NCBI GenBank assembly: GCA_044445605.1
Contig: JBIOEA010000004.1
Location: 27,010-91,009 of the forward strand
Direction of reading: 5' to 3'
DNA from: CAWKDC01 sp044445605
GTDB taxonomy: Bacteria; Pseudomonadota; Gammaproteobacteria; JABCZS01
Length of the DNA: 64,000 nt
The position numbers were made by a program, and so were the translations under genes. Below the pieces are notes generated by a model. It saw only the letters and a list, made by a program, of their open reading frames with translations. It made no database searches and was not told the DNA's origin. Positions 1-8,575 of this stretch are shown in pieces. Position 1 is the first letter of the stretch. Every line of letters starts with the position of its first letter.

Positions 1-648
1 CGCCGCTGATTGATGTGGGTTTTCGCCATAACGTAACACCGAGAGACGATCCAATGATAAGGTCATGCGCTCAGGTAAGGCTGTTTCAACCGCTGGTTGG
101 GTACTTAAAAATGCATGGATCGCCGTATCGTATCGCGCCGTTAATCCGAAAGCCTCTGCCGCCCAAGCTTTGCGCTGTTCTAATGTGATCCCGCCCGCGT
201 CAATAGCGTCGAGGCATTCATCGTATAAGCCAGGCGAGGCCAATACCGCAACATGTTCATGATTCTTCGCCGCTGCACGTACCATCGCCGGGCCACCAAT
301 ATCAATGTTCTCAATACTGGCTTCATGTTCAAATGGGTAAAAGTTAACAACCACTAAATCAATCTTCGGAATTCCATGTTCCTGCATCACCGCATCATCA
401 ATGCCAGAACGACCCAAAATCCCACCATGAACCCGTGGATGCAACGTCTTCACACGGCCATCCATGATTTCAGGGAAACCCGTTAGGTCCTCTACCAACA
501 TCACCGGTAACCCCGCCGCCGCAAGCGCTGCCGCCGTTCCGCCCGATGACAAAAGCTCAACACCTAACGCTACGAGCGTGCGCGCGAATGGCACAAGCCC
601 CGTTTTGTCTGAAACACTCAGAAGGGCTCGTTTTGGAATCATGCTCAT
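1..648 (-). CDS. purH: PurH, bifunctional IMP cyclohydrolase/AICAR formyltransferase (N-terminal part, cut by window edge)
   Basis: Catalyses the last two steps of IMP synthesis in the cytoplasm. Only the first 216 codons are visible; the gene runs off the left edge. The N-terminus has the MGS-like cyclohydrolase fold: ALLSVSDKTGL near residue 10, SSGGTAAAL, then FPEIMDGRVKTLHP, and RYGENPHQ just before the edge, all PurH hallmarks. Two in-frame ATGs lie at 648 and 642; I use the outer one. purH downstream of fis on the same strand is a familiar gammaproteobacterial arrangement. A composite repeat separates it from fis, so transcriptional coupling is uncertain. Confidence 0.95.
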   Translation of the reverse strand, partial: MSMIPKRALLSVSDKTGLVPFARTLVALGVELLSSGGTAAALAAAGLPVMLVEDLTGFPEIMDGRVKTLHPRVHGGILGRSGIDDAVMQEHGIPKIDLVVVNFYPFEHEASIENIDIGGPAMVRAAAKNHEHVAVLASPGLYDECLDAIDAGGITLEQRKAWAAEAFGLTARYDTAIHAFLSTQPAVETALPERMTLSLDRLSVLRYGENPHQSAA

Positions 649-665
649 GGTACTACCTATGTATC

Positions 666-785
666 GAGAAAAGGGCGAAAGATGTTTCGCCCCTACAAGA
701 AAATCCCCCGCCTCGGAATACTCGGCTGCCCCCTTTACAAAGGGGGCATAAGACATAGAAAGGCGAAACATCTTTCGCCTCTACA
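666..785. repeat. Composite interspersed repeat (A-B-A) between fis and purH
   Basis: A palindrome GGGCGAAAGATGTTTCGCCC followed by CCTACA (673-697) is joined to the element B block (about 701-747: CCCCCGCCTCGG, ACTCGGCTG, then a CCCCCTTTACAAAGGGGG hairpin), then to the linker TAAGACATAGAA and a second inverted A palindrome (762-780). The same modules recur at several other places in this window. The fis stop codon sits at the edge of the second A copy. The hairpins could act as terminators or mRNA stabilisers; this is inference. Confidence 0.85.
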
Positions 786-1068
786 GCATTCCGAATTGCT
801 CTAACTTCTTGCGCAGCGTACCACGGCTCAAGCCCAATAATCTAGCGGCCAATGATTGATTGCCGCCCGTAATGCGCATCACCGTCAATAACAATGGCTC
901 TTCCACCTCTGCAATCACAATATCATATAAGTTCGTCACTTCTTGCCCATCTAAGTGGGTAAAATAACGTTCAATGGAAGCCTTTACACTGTCCCGCAAT
1001 GGGGTGCTTTGTTCCGTAGACACTACATCTGTACTTTTTTGGGACAACGAATACAAGGAGCTGTTCAT
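781..1068 (-). CDS. fis: Fis, DNA-binding nucleoid protein
   Basis: Factor for inversion stimulation: a small homodimeric nucleoid protein that bends DNA and regulates growth-phase promoters, rRNA and tRNA operons. The C-terminus carries the Fis helix-turn-helix (GNQSLAARLLGLSRGTLRKK) and the core has PLRDSVKASIERYF and LYDIVIAEVEEPLL, closely matching enterobacterial Fis. From the ATG at 1068 the protein is 95 residues, near the usual 98. The frame stays open upstream to 1143, but only with a non-ATG start and non-family sequence, so I reject the longer form. In many gammaproteobacteria dusB precedes fis; here there is only a 225-base gap to prmA. Confidence 0.95.
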   Translation of the reverse strand: MNSSLYSLSQKSTDVVSTEQSTPLRDSVKASIERYFTHLDGQEVTNLYDIVIAEVEEPLLLTVMRITGGNQSLAARLLGLSRGTLRKKLEQFGML

Positions 1069-1293
1069 ATTTCTATCAACCTGTTCAAAAAATGACCAAT
1101 ACTGTTTAAAAATTAACCACAATAAAACGCCTGTCGCCGACAATCCTTGACGGTTATACGGGGTACTGAATGACTTATTTTACTGCTTTTGGCATGTGGC
1201 CTTTCACTCGGGGTAAGAATTATATTAATCCACTTTTCTCAAACTGCCAAGGGGGTTTTGAAAAATGTTTGTAAATATTTTGTGCAATACCAT

Positions 1294-2160
1294 TTAAATC
1301 GAGCGAATGATAATGCGAAGCCAACCTTCATCATTCGTTACCTCAAGGATGTCGCAATCGCTGTAACCTTCTCGCAATAATGCTTCTTGATTGGCTAACA
1401 CACCGGATAACACGAGCAGGCCACCGGGCTTGACCAACGCTTTCAATGTGTCGTGCAACATCAACAATGGTTCCAAAATAATATTGGCCAACACCACGTC
1501 CGCTTGAATCGGGTCATATGCATTTGGCAAAGCTAAGTCAATCACTTCTTCACAATGATTTTTGATCGCATTGTCGCGCGTCGCCGTCAATGCTTGAGGA
1601 TCATGATCAATCGCTAACACGTGTGCCGCACCTAACTTCGCCGCAGCTACCGCTAAAATGCCCGATCCACATCCAAAATCGACGATCGTTTTACCCGCAC
1701 AATCGTAACCATCCAAGAACGTTAACATCAACCGCGTCGTTGGGTGCGTGCCTGTTCCAAATGCAAGCCCAGGATCTAACATGATAATGCGCCCGCTCGG
1801 CTGCTCACCTTCCCAGGTGCTCGGGACAACCCATAACGATTCACCAAATTGCATCGGCTTGACGTGAGCTAAACATACGCGCTCCCATACTTGATCCGCA
1901 ATATGCTCAACCTCGCTCTCAACACCCGGTAATAATGCCGCCAACGCCTTCTGAGGCGCCTCCAGCGAAGCGTCTGCTTCGAAAAGTGCCGTTACATGCG
2001 CTTCTTCCCATAACGGTAATTCGTTCGGGCCAGGCTCTAGTAAAGGTTCGTCTTGCGCGTCCATCAACGTAATGCTCACCGCACCTAATGCAATGAGTGT
2101 GTCAGATACTTCTTCAATGAGCGCACGCGGTACGGCGATGCGTAATGACTGCCAGGGCAT
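1294..2160 (-). CDS. prmA: PrmA, ribosomal protein L11 methyltransferase
   Basis: SAM-dependent enzyme that trimethylates ribosomal protein L11. 288 residues, close to the family norm of about 290. The Rossmann SAM site VDFGCGSGILAVAAAKLGA lies around residues 160-180, preceded by DPGLAFGTGTHPTT, a PrmA hallmark, and followed by LANIILEPL (the N-I/P-P-type catalytic motif). The N-terminal half is the L11-recognition domain. It starts 18 bases after the accC stop, so it is probably the last gene of an accB-accC-prmA transcript. Confidence 0.96.
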   Translation of the reverse strand: MPWQSLRIAVPRALIEEVSDTLIALGAVSITLMDAQDEPLLEPGPNELPLWEEAHVTALFEADASLEAPQKALAALLPGVESEVEHIADQVWERVCLAHVKPMQFGESLWVVPSTWEGEQPSGRIIMLDPGLAFGTGTHPTTRLMLTFLDGYDCAGKTIVDFGCGSGILAVAAAKLGAAHVLAIDHDPQALTATRDNAIKNHCEEVIDLALPNAYDPIQADVVLANIILEPLLMLHDTLKALVKPGGLLVLSGVLANQEALLREGYSDCDILEVTNDEGWLRIIIRSI

Positions 2161-2178
2161 AATGTTTTTACTCCAAAA

Positions 2179-3528
2179 TCATTTCTTGCCGAGCCCTAAT
2201 TTTTCTTCCAGGTAATGAATATTCGTCCCACCCAAATTAAATGCATGGTCTTCCATCAAATGGCGGTGCAACGCAATGTTCGTCTTAATCCCTTCAATAT
2301 GAATTTCATCCAATGCATTGCCCATGCGTGCAATCGCAATCTCGCGCGTTTCGCCGTAAGCAATTAACTTCGCAATCAATGAATCATAAAAAGGCGGAAC
2401 TTTATACCCAGAATAAGCATGAGAATCAAATCGAATCCCCGGGCCGCCAGGCGCATGCAACATTTCAATCGTGCCTGGGCTCGGTAAAAACGTTTTAGCA
2501 TCTTCCGCATTGATCCGGCACTCAATCGCATGCCCACGGATCGTAATGTCTTTTTGTGAAAAGCCTAGTTTCTCGCCCGCCGCAATCCGAATTTGTTCGC
2601 GGACAATGTCCACCCCCGTGATCATTTCTGTCACCGGATGCTCAACCTGTACGCGCGTGTTCATTTCAATGAAATAAAAATTGCCGTCTTCAAATAAGAA
2701 TTCGAACGTGCCAGCACCCGTGTAGCCCATTTCTTCACACGCTCTCACACAACGCTTGCCAATGGCTTCACGTTGCTTCTCGGTGATGCCCGGCGCAGGC
2801 GCTTCTTCCAATACCTTTTGGTGACGGCGTTGCATCGAGCAATCACGTTCACCCAAATACACCGCATGCCCATAATTGTCCGCCAACACCTGAATTTCAA
2901 TGTGACGTGGATTTTGTAAAAATTTTTCCATGTACAATTTGTCGTTGCCGAATGCCGCGCCCGCTTCTTGCCGCGTCATCGCAATCGCGCTCAATAACGT
3001 CGCTTCGGAATGCACCACGCGCATCCCACGGCCACCACCCCCGCCAGCCGCTTTCACAATAATCGGATAACCAATCTTTTTCGCCAGAATCAAATTGTCC
3101 GCGTCACTCATCGACAACGTGCCGTCTGAACCCGGGACCGTCGGTACGCCCGCCTTCTTCATCATCTTAATGGCCGATACTTTATCGCCCATCAGTCGAA
3201 TGTTCTCCGCACTCGGACCAATGAATTTAAATCCACTGTCCACCACACGTTCAGCAAAATCAGCATTCTCAGCTAAAAAACCGTACCCAGGGTGAATCGC
3301 ATCCGAGTCCGTGATCTCAGCCGCGGAAATAATCGCCGGAATGTTTAAATAACTTTCACGAGGATTCGCAGGGCCAATGCAAACCGATTCATCTGCCAAT
3401 TTGACGTGCATCAGGTCCACATCCGCTTCGCTGTATACCGCGACCGTCTTGATATTCAACTCTTTACAGGCGCGTAAAATACGTAACGCAATTTCGCCCC
3501 GGTTCGCAATCACAATTTTTCTGAACAT
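2179..3528 (-). CDS. accC: AccC, biotin carboxylase subunit of acetyl-CoA carboxylase
   Basis: ATP-dependent carboxylation of the biotin on AccB, first half of the acetyl-CoA carboxylase reaction in fatty-acid synthesis. 449 residues, the usual length. N-terminal MFRKIVIANRGEIALRI, an ATP-grasp glycine loop KAAGGGGGRGMR near residue 160, the ERDCSMQRRHQK motif, and the catalytic EMNTRVQVEHPVTE stretch are all intact. It lies 12 bases downstream of accB on the same strand, the usual operon, with prmA following. Confidence 0.98.
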   Translation of the reverse strand: MFRKIVIANRGEIALRILRACKELNIKTVAVYSEADVDLMHVKLADESVCIGPANPRESYLNIPAIISAAEITDSDAIHPGYGFLAENADFAERVVDSGFKFIGPSAENIRLMGDKVSAIKMMKKAGVPTVPGSDGTLSMSDADNLILAKKIGYPIIVKAAGGGGGRGMRVVHSEATLLSAIAMTRQEAGAAFGNDKLYMEKFLQNPRHIEIQVLADNYGHAVYLGERDCSMQRRHQKVLEEAPAPGITEKQREAIGKRCVRACEEMGYTGAGTFEFLFEDGNFYFIEMNTRVQVEHPVTEMITGVDIVREQIRIAAGEKLGFSQKDITIRGHAIECRINAEDAKTFLPSPGTIEMLHAPGGPGIRFDSHAYSGYKVPPFYDSLIAKLIAYGETREIAIARMGNALDEIHIEGIKTNIALHRHLMEDHAFNLGGTNIHYLEEKLGLGKK

Positions 3529-3540
3529 TGATGATATATC

Positions 3541-3999
3541 CTACTTCTGGATCACAAAAAGCGTTTGGCCATATTCAACGGGGTCACCGCTTGAAATGAG
3601 GATGTCAGCAATCACACCTGCTGTGTCCGCTTCGATCGGATTGAACATCTTCATCGCTTCAATTAAACACAACGTATCACCGGCTTTAACCACACTGCCG
3701 ATTTCAACAAATGCTTTGGCTTCAGGAGACGATGCACGGTAGACCGTGCCAACCATCGGAGATTTAACCTCATGCCCTTTGACCTTCGGCTTCTCTTCTG
3801 CAACCGGTGCCGGCGCAGGCGCTGCTGCGGGCGCTGCCGTCGGCGCTGGCGCCGCGACCATCATCGGTGCCGGTGCGTATTGCGCTACCGTGCCAGCCCG
3901 TGAAATACGGACCGATTCTTCACCTTCGCGAATCTCTAGCTCTGTGCAATTAGACTCTTCTAATAACTCAATCAGCTTCTTAACCTTTCGAATATCCAT
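3541..3999 (-). CDS. accB: AccB, biotin carboxyl carrier protein
   Basis: Carries the biotin that AccC carboxylates. 152 residues: a helical N-terminal part (MDIRKVKKLIELLEES), an Ala/Pro-rich flexible linker (about residues 40-72) and the C-terminal biotinyl domain with the EAMKM biotinylation motif, the modified lysine being Lys117. The Ala/Pro linker is characteristic of this protein. First gene of the minus-strand acc block. Biotin for it could be supplied in part by bioA further right, although no other bio gene is visible here. Confidence 0.97.
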   Translation of the reverse strand: MDIRKVKKLIELLEESNCTELEIREGEESVRISRAGTVAQYAPAPMMVAAPAPTAAPAAAPAPAPVAEEKPKVKGHEVKSPMVGTVYRASSPEAKAFVEIGSVVKAGDTLCLIEAMKMFNPIEADTAGVIADILISSGDPVEYGQTLFVIQK

Positions 4000-4118
4000 C
4001 TTAAGTTACCTTCTAGCAAATTTGGCTCAAGACCTGAGTATGCCAGATTATTTGAGGATTGTCTAGTTCCTGGGAGATGGGATGTTATTTGCGGGAGATG
4101 GACGAATATTTAGATCGT

Positions 4119-4150
4119 GAAGAGGGCGAAAGATATTTCGCCCCTATAAG
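4119..4150. repeat. Element A palindrome between accB and dsbD
   Basis: Palindrome GGGCGAAAGATATTTCGCCC followed by CCTATA, a copy of the recurrent A element. It sits about 14 bases beyond the dsbD stop and about 120 bases upstream of accB, with no other feature in the gap apart from possible accB promoter sequence. Confidence 0.8.
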
Positions 4151-4163
4151 GGACAAATAACCA

Positions 4164-5738
4164 TTATCTGCGTAGATGCTTTACATAATCCATAAATTGC
4201 CCTTTATCCATCTCCCCATTGATGCGGGCAGAGGTCAACTCTTGGCCCTTATCATCAAAAAACAGGTACGCTGGCGGGCCAAATAGCTTCCAAGTCTTCA
4301 ATAATGCCTGGACTTCGTCCGTCGATTCCGTTAAATCTACCTTGATCAGAGCATATGGCTTCAACAAGGCTTGTACGTCAACCTCCGAAAAGACCGTCTT
4401 ATCCATCTGAACACAACTGACACACCAATCTGCATAAAAATCGACCATCGCCGGTTTTTGAGCCTTTTTGGCCTCCAATAAGGCCGATTCAAGCCCTTTT
4501 TGGGTCGTAACCACCGTGAATATCCCCGGTTCGTGCGTCGTTGGTACCAAACGCCACACTAAATTGCCCGCCATCAATATCAATAAGAACGCCAGAATGT
4601 ACTTCACCCGCTGCATCCAGGGGCCACGTTTGGGCAAAATGGCCGTCCCTAACCAGGTCACCGCCAATAAGGGTAAGCCCATCCCTAATCCCAATAAGAA
4701 TAAAGCGAAACTGCCAAACCAGACGCTGCCCTCCATCGTGATGAAGGTCAACGCACCCACCAACGGCGGGGTCACGCAGGGCGAAATCACCAGGCTCGCC
4801 AGAATCCCCATCAAAGCCACACCAATATACTCACCCTGGGGCAAGGCATGTGATAACCGATGGAATGCACCCGATAAACGCGACAAGAACGCCTGTGGTT
4901 TGTGGTGGATAAGCATGCCCGCAAATATCACGAGCAACACGGCCGTACTGATCAATACCCAAGGATTTTGTAATTCGGCTTGCACCCTGGCGCCCACACT
5001 CCCCACAATCGCGCCCAACGCGGCGTATGTCGATGCCATCCCTAATACATAAGCCAATGCGAGTGTGAATGCCTTCAAGGGGTGATGCTTTTGCTGTTCC
5101 CCTAAAATCAGTGCGCTCAAAATCGGTACCATCGGCAAGACACAGGGTGTGAAGGATAATAAAATCCCAAATCCTAAAAAGGCTAATAACGCCCATCCAT
5201 TGTGCTTGGTTAATACATCAAAAGGCTTGCTCGCCACCGTCGGCGCCGGCGCCGCACCATTTAATACTTCGCTGCTGCCCAGTGGCATGATCGTCAATTG
5301 TACCGTTTGGGGTGGATAACAAAAACCCAGTTCATGACAACCTTGATACGTCACCTCTAATAAAAAGGACTCCGTCAACGTAGGCGACAGCGGTAAAGAA
5401 ATATGCGCTTCTTCTCGATAAATCGCCGTGTTACCTAAAAAAGGATCATTGATGGATTTAGCTTTTGGAAATTGAGGCGTGCCTACTTCGTCATGTTCAG
5501 CTGTAAAACGAAAGGCCTTTTGATATAAATACGTCCGCGGTGCAATCAAAAAATCGAGTGTCACGCTGTCAGGGGTGACTTTTTCAACCGTCACTTGAAA
5601 GGCTTTTTCAGGCGGAAGAATATCACTCGGCGGCGCACCCAATGTCGGCTTCGTCGCGGCCCAGGCGGATGTCACACAACATAGGACGATTAGCCATCGG
5701 ACTATTTTTGTAAACTTACTGAATTCAATCTTTATCAT
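4164..5738 (-). CDS. dsbD: DsbD, thiol:disulfide interchange protein
   Basis: Inner-membrane protein that passes electrons from cytoplasmic thioredoxin to periplasmic DsbC/DsbG and cytochrome c maturation. From the ATG at 5738 it is 524 residues with a signal peptide (about 25 residues, ending AWA). All three redox pairs are present: periplasmic alpha domain CHELGFC, membrane-domain cysteines in FTPCVLP and ISPCVTPP, and a C-terminal thioredoxin-like DWCVSC. The frame remains open upstream to 5870, but that extension overlaps the preceding gene and lacks a signal peptide. The chosen start overlaps the upstream gene by 14 bases, which suggests translational coupling. Confidence 0.95.
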   Translation of the reverse strand: MIKIEFSKFTKIVRWLIVLCCVTSAWAATKPTLGAPPSDILPPEKAFQVTVEKVTPDSVTLDFLIAPRTYLYQKAFRFTAEHDEVGTPQFPKAKSINDPFLGNTAIYREEAHISLPLSPTLTESFLLEVTYQGCHELGFCYPPQTVQLTIMPLGSSEVLNGAAPAPTVASKPFDVLTKHNGWALLAFLGFGILLSFTPCVLPMVPILSALILGEQQKHHPLKAFTLALAYVLGMASTYAALGAIVGSVGARVQAELQNPWVLISTAVLLVIFAGMLIHHKPQAFLSRLSGAFHRLSHALPQGEYIGVALMGILASLVISPCVTPPLVGALTFITMEGSVWFGSFALFLLGLGMGLPLLAVTWLGTAILPKRGPWMQRVKYILAFLLILMAGNLVWRLVPTTHEPGIFTVVTTQKGLESALLEAKKAQKPAMVDFYADWCVSCVQMDKTVFSEVDVQALLKPYALIKVDLTESTDEVQALLKTWKLFGPPAYLFFDDKGQELTSARINGEMDKGQFMDYVKHLRR

Positions 5739-6219
5739 GTTCCAGTTGCTCGATTGTGCGGGACTCGAGCTGCATAATATCATAGGTAAGCCGGGCATCG
5801 GCAACCACTTCATCAAATTCATGCAATGGCGCAAAATCAATGTTGGCCAAGGGCGGCGAGGCACGATCAATCACGTCCGCAAACTGGTACAACTTACTCG
5901 CAGGGCATGAAATCACTAGCGTCAGGTTCGGATTATTTAACTCAGCCAGCTTTTTAATAATCCAATCTTTTAATTCGTTGATCGCATCTCTATCGGAACG
6001 CTCATTGTCCGGCGACATTGCTACCAGATAATATGAAATCCCTTTGAAAGCGATCGGATCATTGTTCGTGTCTAATAAAAACGCCTTCGTACCACGGTAT
6101 TTGTTGTAATGAAACATCAACGATTGCATGATGCCAGGCTCATCTAAGGCATCCACCGCAATCGCGCGCGATTCCATTAACTCCGCAAGCATCTTGCCTT
6201 CATCTGTCTGCTCAACCAT
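5725..6219 (-). CDS. Hypothetical protein, 164 residues, coupled to dsbD
   Basis: I do not recognise this family. The product is soluble and acidic, with no signal peptide or membrane helix. Visible sequence blocks are KAFLLDTNNDPIAFKG (a beta-hairpin-like segment), KDWIIKKLAELNNPNLTLVI and an acidic C-terminal tail. The start at 6219 has a strong upstream ribosome-binding site (GGGGAGG). The 3' end overlaps dsbD by 14 bases. In other genomes cutA often precedes dsbD; this protein lacks recognisable CutA motifs, so I do not transfer that name. Confidence 0.7.
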   Translation of the reverse strand: MVEQTDEGKMLAELMESRAIAVDALDEPGIMQSLMFHYNKYRGTKAFLLDTNNDPIAFKGISYYLVAMSPDNERSDRDAINELKDWIIKKLAELNNPNLTLVISCPASKLYQFADVIDRASPPLANIDFAPLHEFDEVVADARLTYDIMQLESRTIEQLEHDKD

Positions 6220-6247
6220 GGTCGCCTCCCCTGCCCAAAATCATAGC

Positions 6248-8383
6248 TTACTTTTTCTTTGGCGTCGCTGATGTTGGCGTCGCTGATGTTTGAAATTCCA
6301 ATGTAGGCGCCACAGGAGCTGCCGTCTTGGATGGGGCCGGAATCACAGCTACCGTTGGGGTTACTGCTGCTGCCGATGCGCTTGGCGTCGCATTCGTTGT
6401 AGCAGATGTAGAGCCTGATGCATTCAATGCTGCGACTGTGGCTGGATCTTTATTGGCAAGTATCATCAAAGCCTTACCTGAGGCAATATCATTACCCGCA
6501 AGTTTTTGGAGAAGCACTACTTTTTTCTTTTCAGGCGGCCACGTTGGATCGATTCCATATTCCTTTTGAACCCTCTCCATCGCAGGTATGCCATATGTTG
6601 GATCATCAATGCGGAAGTGACTCTTCCATTCAAATTCAACAAGCCCTGCGATCCTAGAGTCTTCTGAGTTTTGTTTAATCATGGCTGTGTCAATATTGAT
6701 GGCAATACCCATCAGTTGAGCCATCGCCTGCATTTCAGCAAAGGCACGACAGGTAGACTCTACACCGCCACGTACAGGAAGCGTCGAAATACGCAATGCA
6801 TTGATAGGCTGGCCATTGCTTCCGATGTTTTTATTCGTCGTGCCATCGGGCAATGTAGCCCCACTCGCATAGGCTGTTAGCATTTCCTCTCTGGATAATG
6901 TGCCGCCCGGATTTAGTTTTCCGTAGTCTTTTTGGTTGGCATCAGTGAGTTCTACTATCCAGGCCTCAAATAACTTGCCGATGTGTTGTGTGCGATCAGC
7001 GCCACCCCATGCGTGCCACATGAATGAAAACCCAAGGTCCATGCTGTACATATCAATAAGACCAACACGTGCACAAGGCACACCGTTGACTGTTAATACT
7101 TTACGCTCATCAAGTTTGCCATCTTTGTCGACTTTTCCAGCATTCTCATCGAGCCCCCCGAGTATTTTCATCTGTGCATCAGAGACTTGCTCTTGCGCAG
7201 CGTGTATAGGCGTCAGCTCCTTGCCAAATATCGACTTCTTCCCGCCGTAACGGGACATATGCCCTGCGCCCACAAATTGTTGTTCATATAAGCGAGCATG
7301 GTGATGATAATCGTGTACGATGGCCTTTTCCAATTCTACTGTTGCTTGCCGCACCGTTTCGTTGATTAAGTCGGTTTGGTCCTCAATCGGGGGAGCCTTT
7401 CCGTCGCTATTGGATGCCCTAATGTCCTTTTGGAACTCATTCAGCGTCTGCAATAGGCCTCGCATGTTCGCAGTAATATCTGTTATAGAGACTTCATAGC
7501 CATCTCTACCTGCTTTCATTTTCTCACGGACATCCTTTCTGGGTGCATCAATGTCTTCCATTCTTTCTTTGATCTTATCGTCAGTGATTTTTTTCTTTTC
7601 ATCAGCAGTAAGCTCTGCCAGCCTTTTGTCTTTTTCAGCCTGAGTAGGAGGGGTCTTCGCCGCATCAAACTCTTTCTCTGCAAGCGCTACAGCATTTGCT
7701 TTCGCACTCAATTCCAAATCTTTTCTAGCTTCATCTTTTGTCGCAGGCATCGCTAGCGCTCTTTCACCTTCAGTAGCACTAAAATACTTTAAGCTACTCC
7801 AGTCCCTCTCCCAAAGACCTCGCGCCAAGTTGATCGCGCTTTTCTCGATGCGACTGAAACTCGGGCCTCTAACCGTGCTATCCGCACGACCCATTTGGTC
7901 ATCGGTAATCATGCCTTCATACTGGGGATAAGTAGTTTTTTTGAATTGTTCAACAGCCTCTGATCTTGCTGGCTCTGTTTTGGCACTGATAGTGGTATCT
8001 ATCGAACAAGCCAATAAATCCCATTCTTCAGCCGTTAACATGGGGGCCCGTTTGCCTTCCCTGGCTTTCGCGCAAGCGAAATCAAGTGGCGCCAAATATG
8101 CAATGCGCGCTAAGCGCAGCTGATGGAGCGCTTGACCGCGAATCGCTATGCCATCCTCATTGCCCGGCTGCGAGGTTTCATGAAGTACATTGTGGTAATG
8201 ATTCGTCGCTTCTGTCCACTTTCTAAAAGGAGCACCATCATGTCTCATCGCCTCGACTAGTTGAACGTATGCGCTTTTAGTGCCTGGTTTAGCTACATCA
8301 GGCAATGCGAATTTCTGGATATGCTTATCCCGAGCCTCGTTAGGATCAGGGGTAGACGGTATGTTAGACGGAGTGACGGCCAT
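6248..8383 (-). CDS. Large hypothetical protein (about 711 residues), effector-like composition
   Basis: No family recognised. A hydrophilic, helix-rich protein without signal peptide or obvious membrane segments. A highly charged Lys/Glu/Asp-rich stretch lies near residues 215-300, and the last 60 residues are Ala/Thr/Pro/Ser-rich low-complexity sequence ending in three lysines. I favour the ATG at 8383; a GTG at 8392 is possible but overlaps the likely Shine-Dalgarno sequence (AGGTG). A separate promoter (8423-8452) suggests it is its own unit. Large soluble lineage-specific proteins are common among secreted effectors of Legionellales, but nothing seen here proves secretion. Confidence 0.75.
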   Translation of the reverse strand: MAVTPSNIPSTPDPNEARDKHIQKFALPDVAKPGTKSAYVQLVEAMRHDGAPFRKWTEATNHYHNVLHETSQPGNEDGIAIRGQALHQLRLARIAYLAPLDFACAKAREGKRAPMLTAEEWDLLACSIDTTISAKTEPARSEAVEQFKKTTYPQYEGMITDDQMGRADSTVRGPSFSRIEKSAINLARGLWERDWSSLKYFSATEGERALAMPATKDEARKDLELSAKANAVALAEKEFDAAKTPPTQAEKDKRLAELTADEKKKITDDKIKERMEDIDAPRKDVREKMKAGRDGYEVSITDITANMRGLLQTLNEFQKDIRASNSDGKAPPIEDQTDLINETVRQATVELEKAIVHDYHHHARLYEQQFVGAGHMSRYGGKKSIFGKELTPIHAAQEQVSDAQMKILGGLDENAGKVDKDGKLDERKVLTVNGVPCARVGLIDMYSMDLGFSFMWHAWGGADRTQHIGKLFEAWIVELTDANQKDYGKLNPGGTLSREEMLTAYASGATLPDGTTNKNIGSNGQPINALRISTLPVRGGVESTCRAFAEMQAMAQLMGIAINIDTAMIKQNSEDSRIAGLVEFEWKSHFRIDDPTYGIPAMERVQKEYGIDPTWPPEKKKVVLLQKLAGNDIASGKALMILANKDPATVAALNASGSTSATTNATPSASAAAVTPTVAVIPAPSKTAAPVAPTLEFQTSATPTSATPKKK

Positions 8384-8422
8384 AATGGACACCTATAAAT
8401 GTTACAAAACTAAGTTAACCTA

Positions 8423-8452
8423 ATTATAGCCCCTTTGAATTAGCCAATGCAA
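8423..8452 (-). promoter_or_regulatory. Predicted sigma70 promoter for the 711-residue protein
   Basis: On the minus strand TTGCAT (8452-8447) is followed after 18 bases by a perfect TATAAT (8428-8423), about 40 bases upstream of the start codon at 8383. Prediction from sequence only. Confidence 0.55.
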
Positions 8453-8492
8453 TACTTTTAAAGCCGTGAATCATAGATATTTCAATGGGTTG

Positions 8493-8508
8493 CCAAACAT
8501 CTGTTTGG
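8493..8508. promoter_or_regulatory. Perfect inverted repeat upstream of the bioA promoter (possible operator)
   Basis: CCAAACA-TC-TGTTTGG, a perfect 7-2-7 inverted repeat ending 10 bases before the predicted -35 of bioA. There is no T-run, so it does not look like a terminator. It does not resemble the enterobacterial BirA box as I know it. The regulator is unknown. Confidence 0.4.
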
Positions 8509-8517
8509 GTGTAGGTC

Positions 8518-8546
8518 TTGTGTCTCTAAGCATAGCATGTTATAAA
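8518..8546 (+). promoter_or_regulatory. Predicted promoter of bioA
   Basis: TTGTGT (8518-8523), 17-base spacer, TATAAA (8541-8546), 30 bases before the bioA ATG. A weaker TATAAT-like run lies closer to the gene, so the start site is uncertain. Confidence 0.4.
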
Positions 8547-8575
8547 GCGGGGGGCGATTATAATAGACGGAAAAC

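Noticed and set aside
3746..4066. Ala/Gly-rich plus-strand frame opposite accB
   Set aside because: It is the antisense shadow of the accB Ala/Pro linker.
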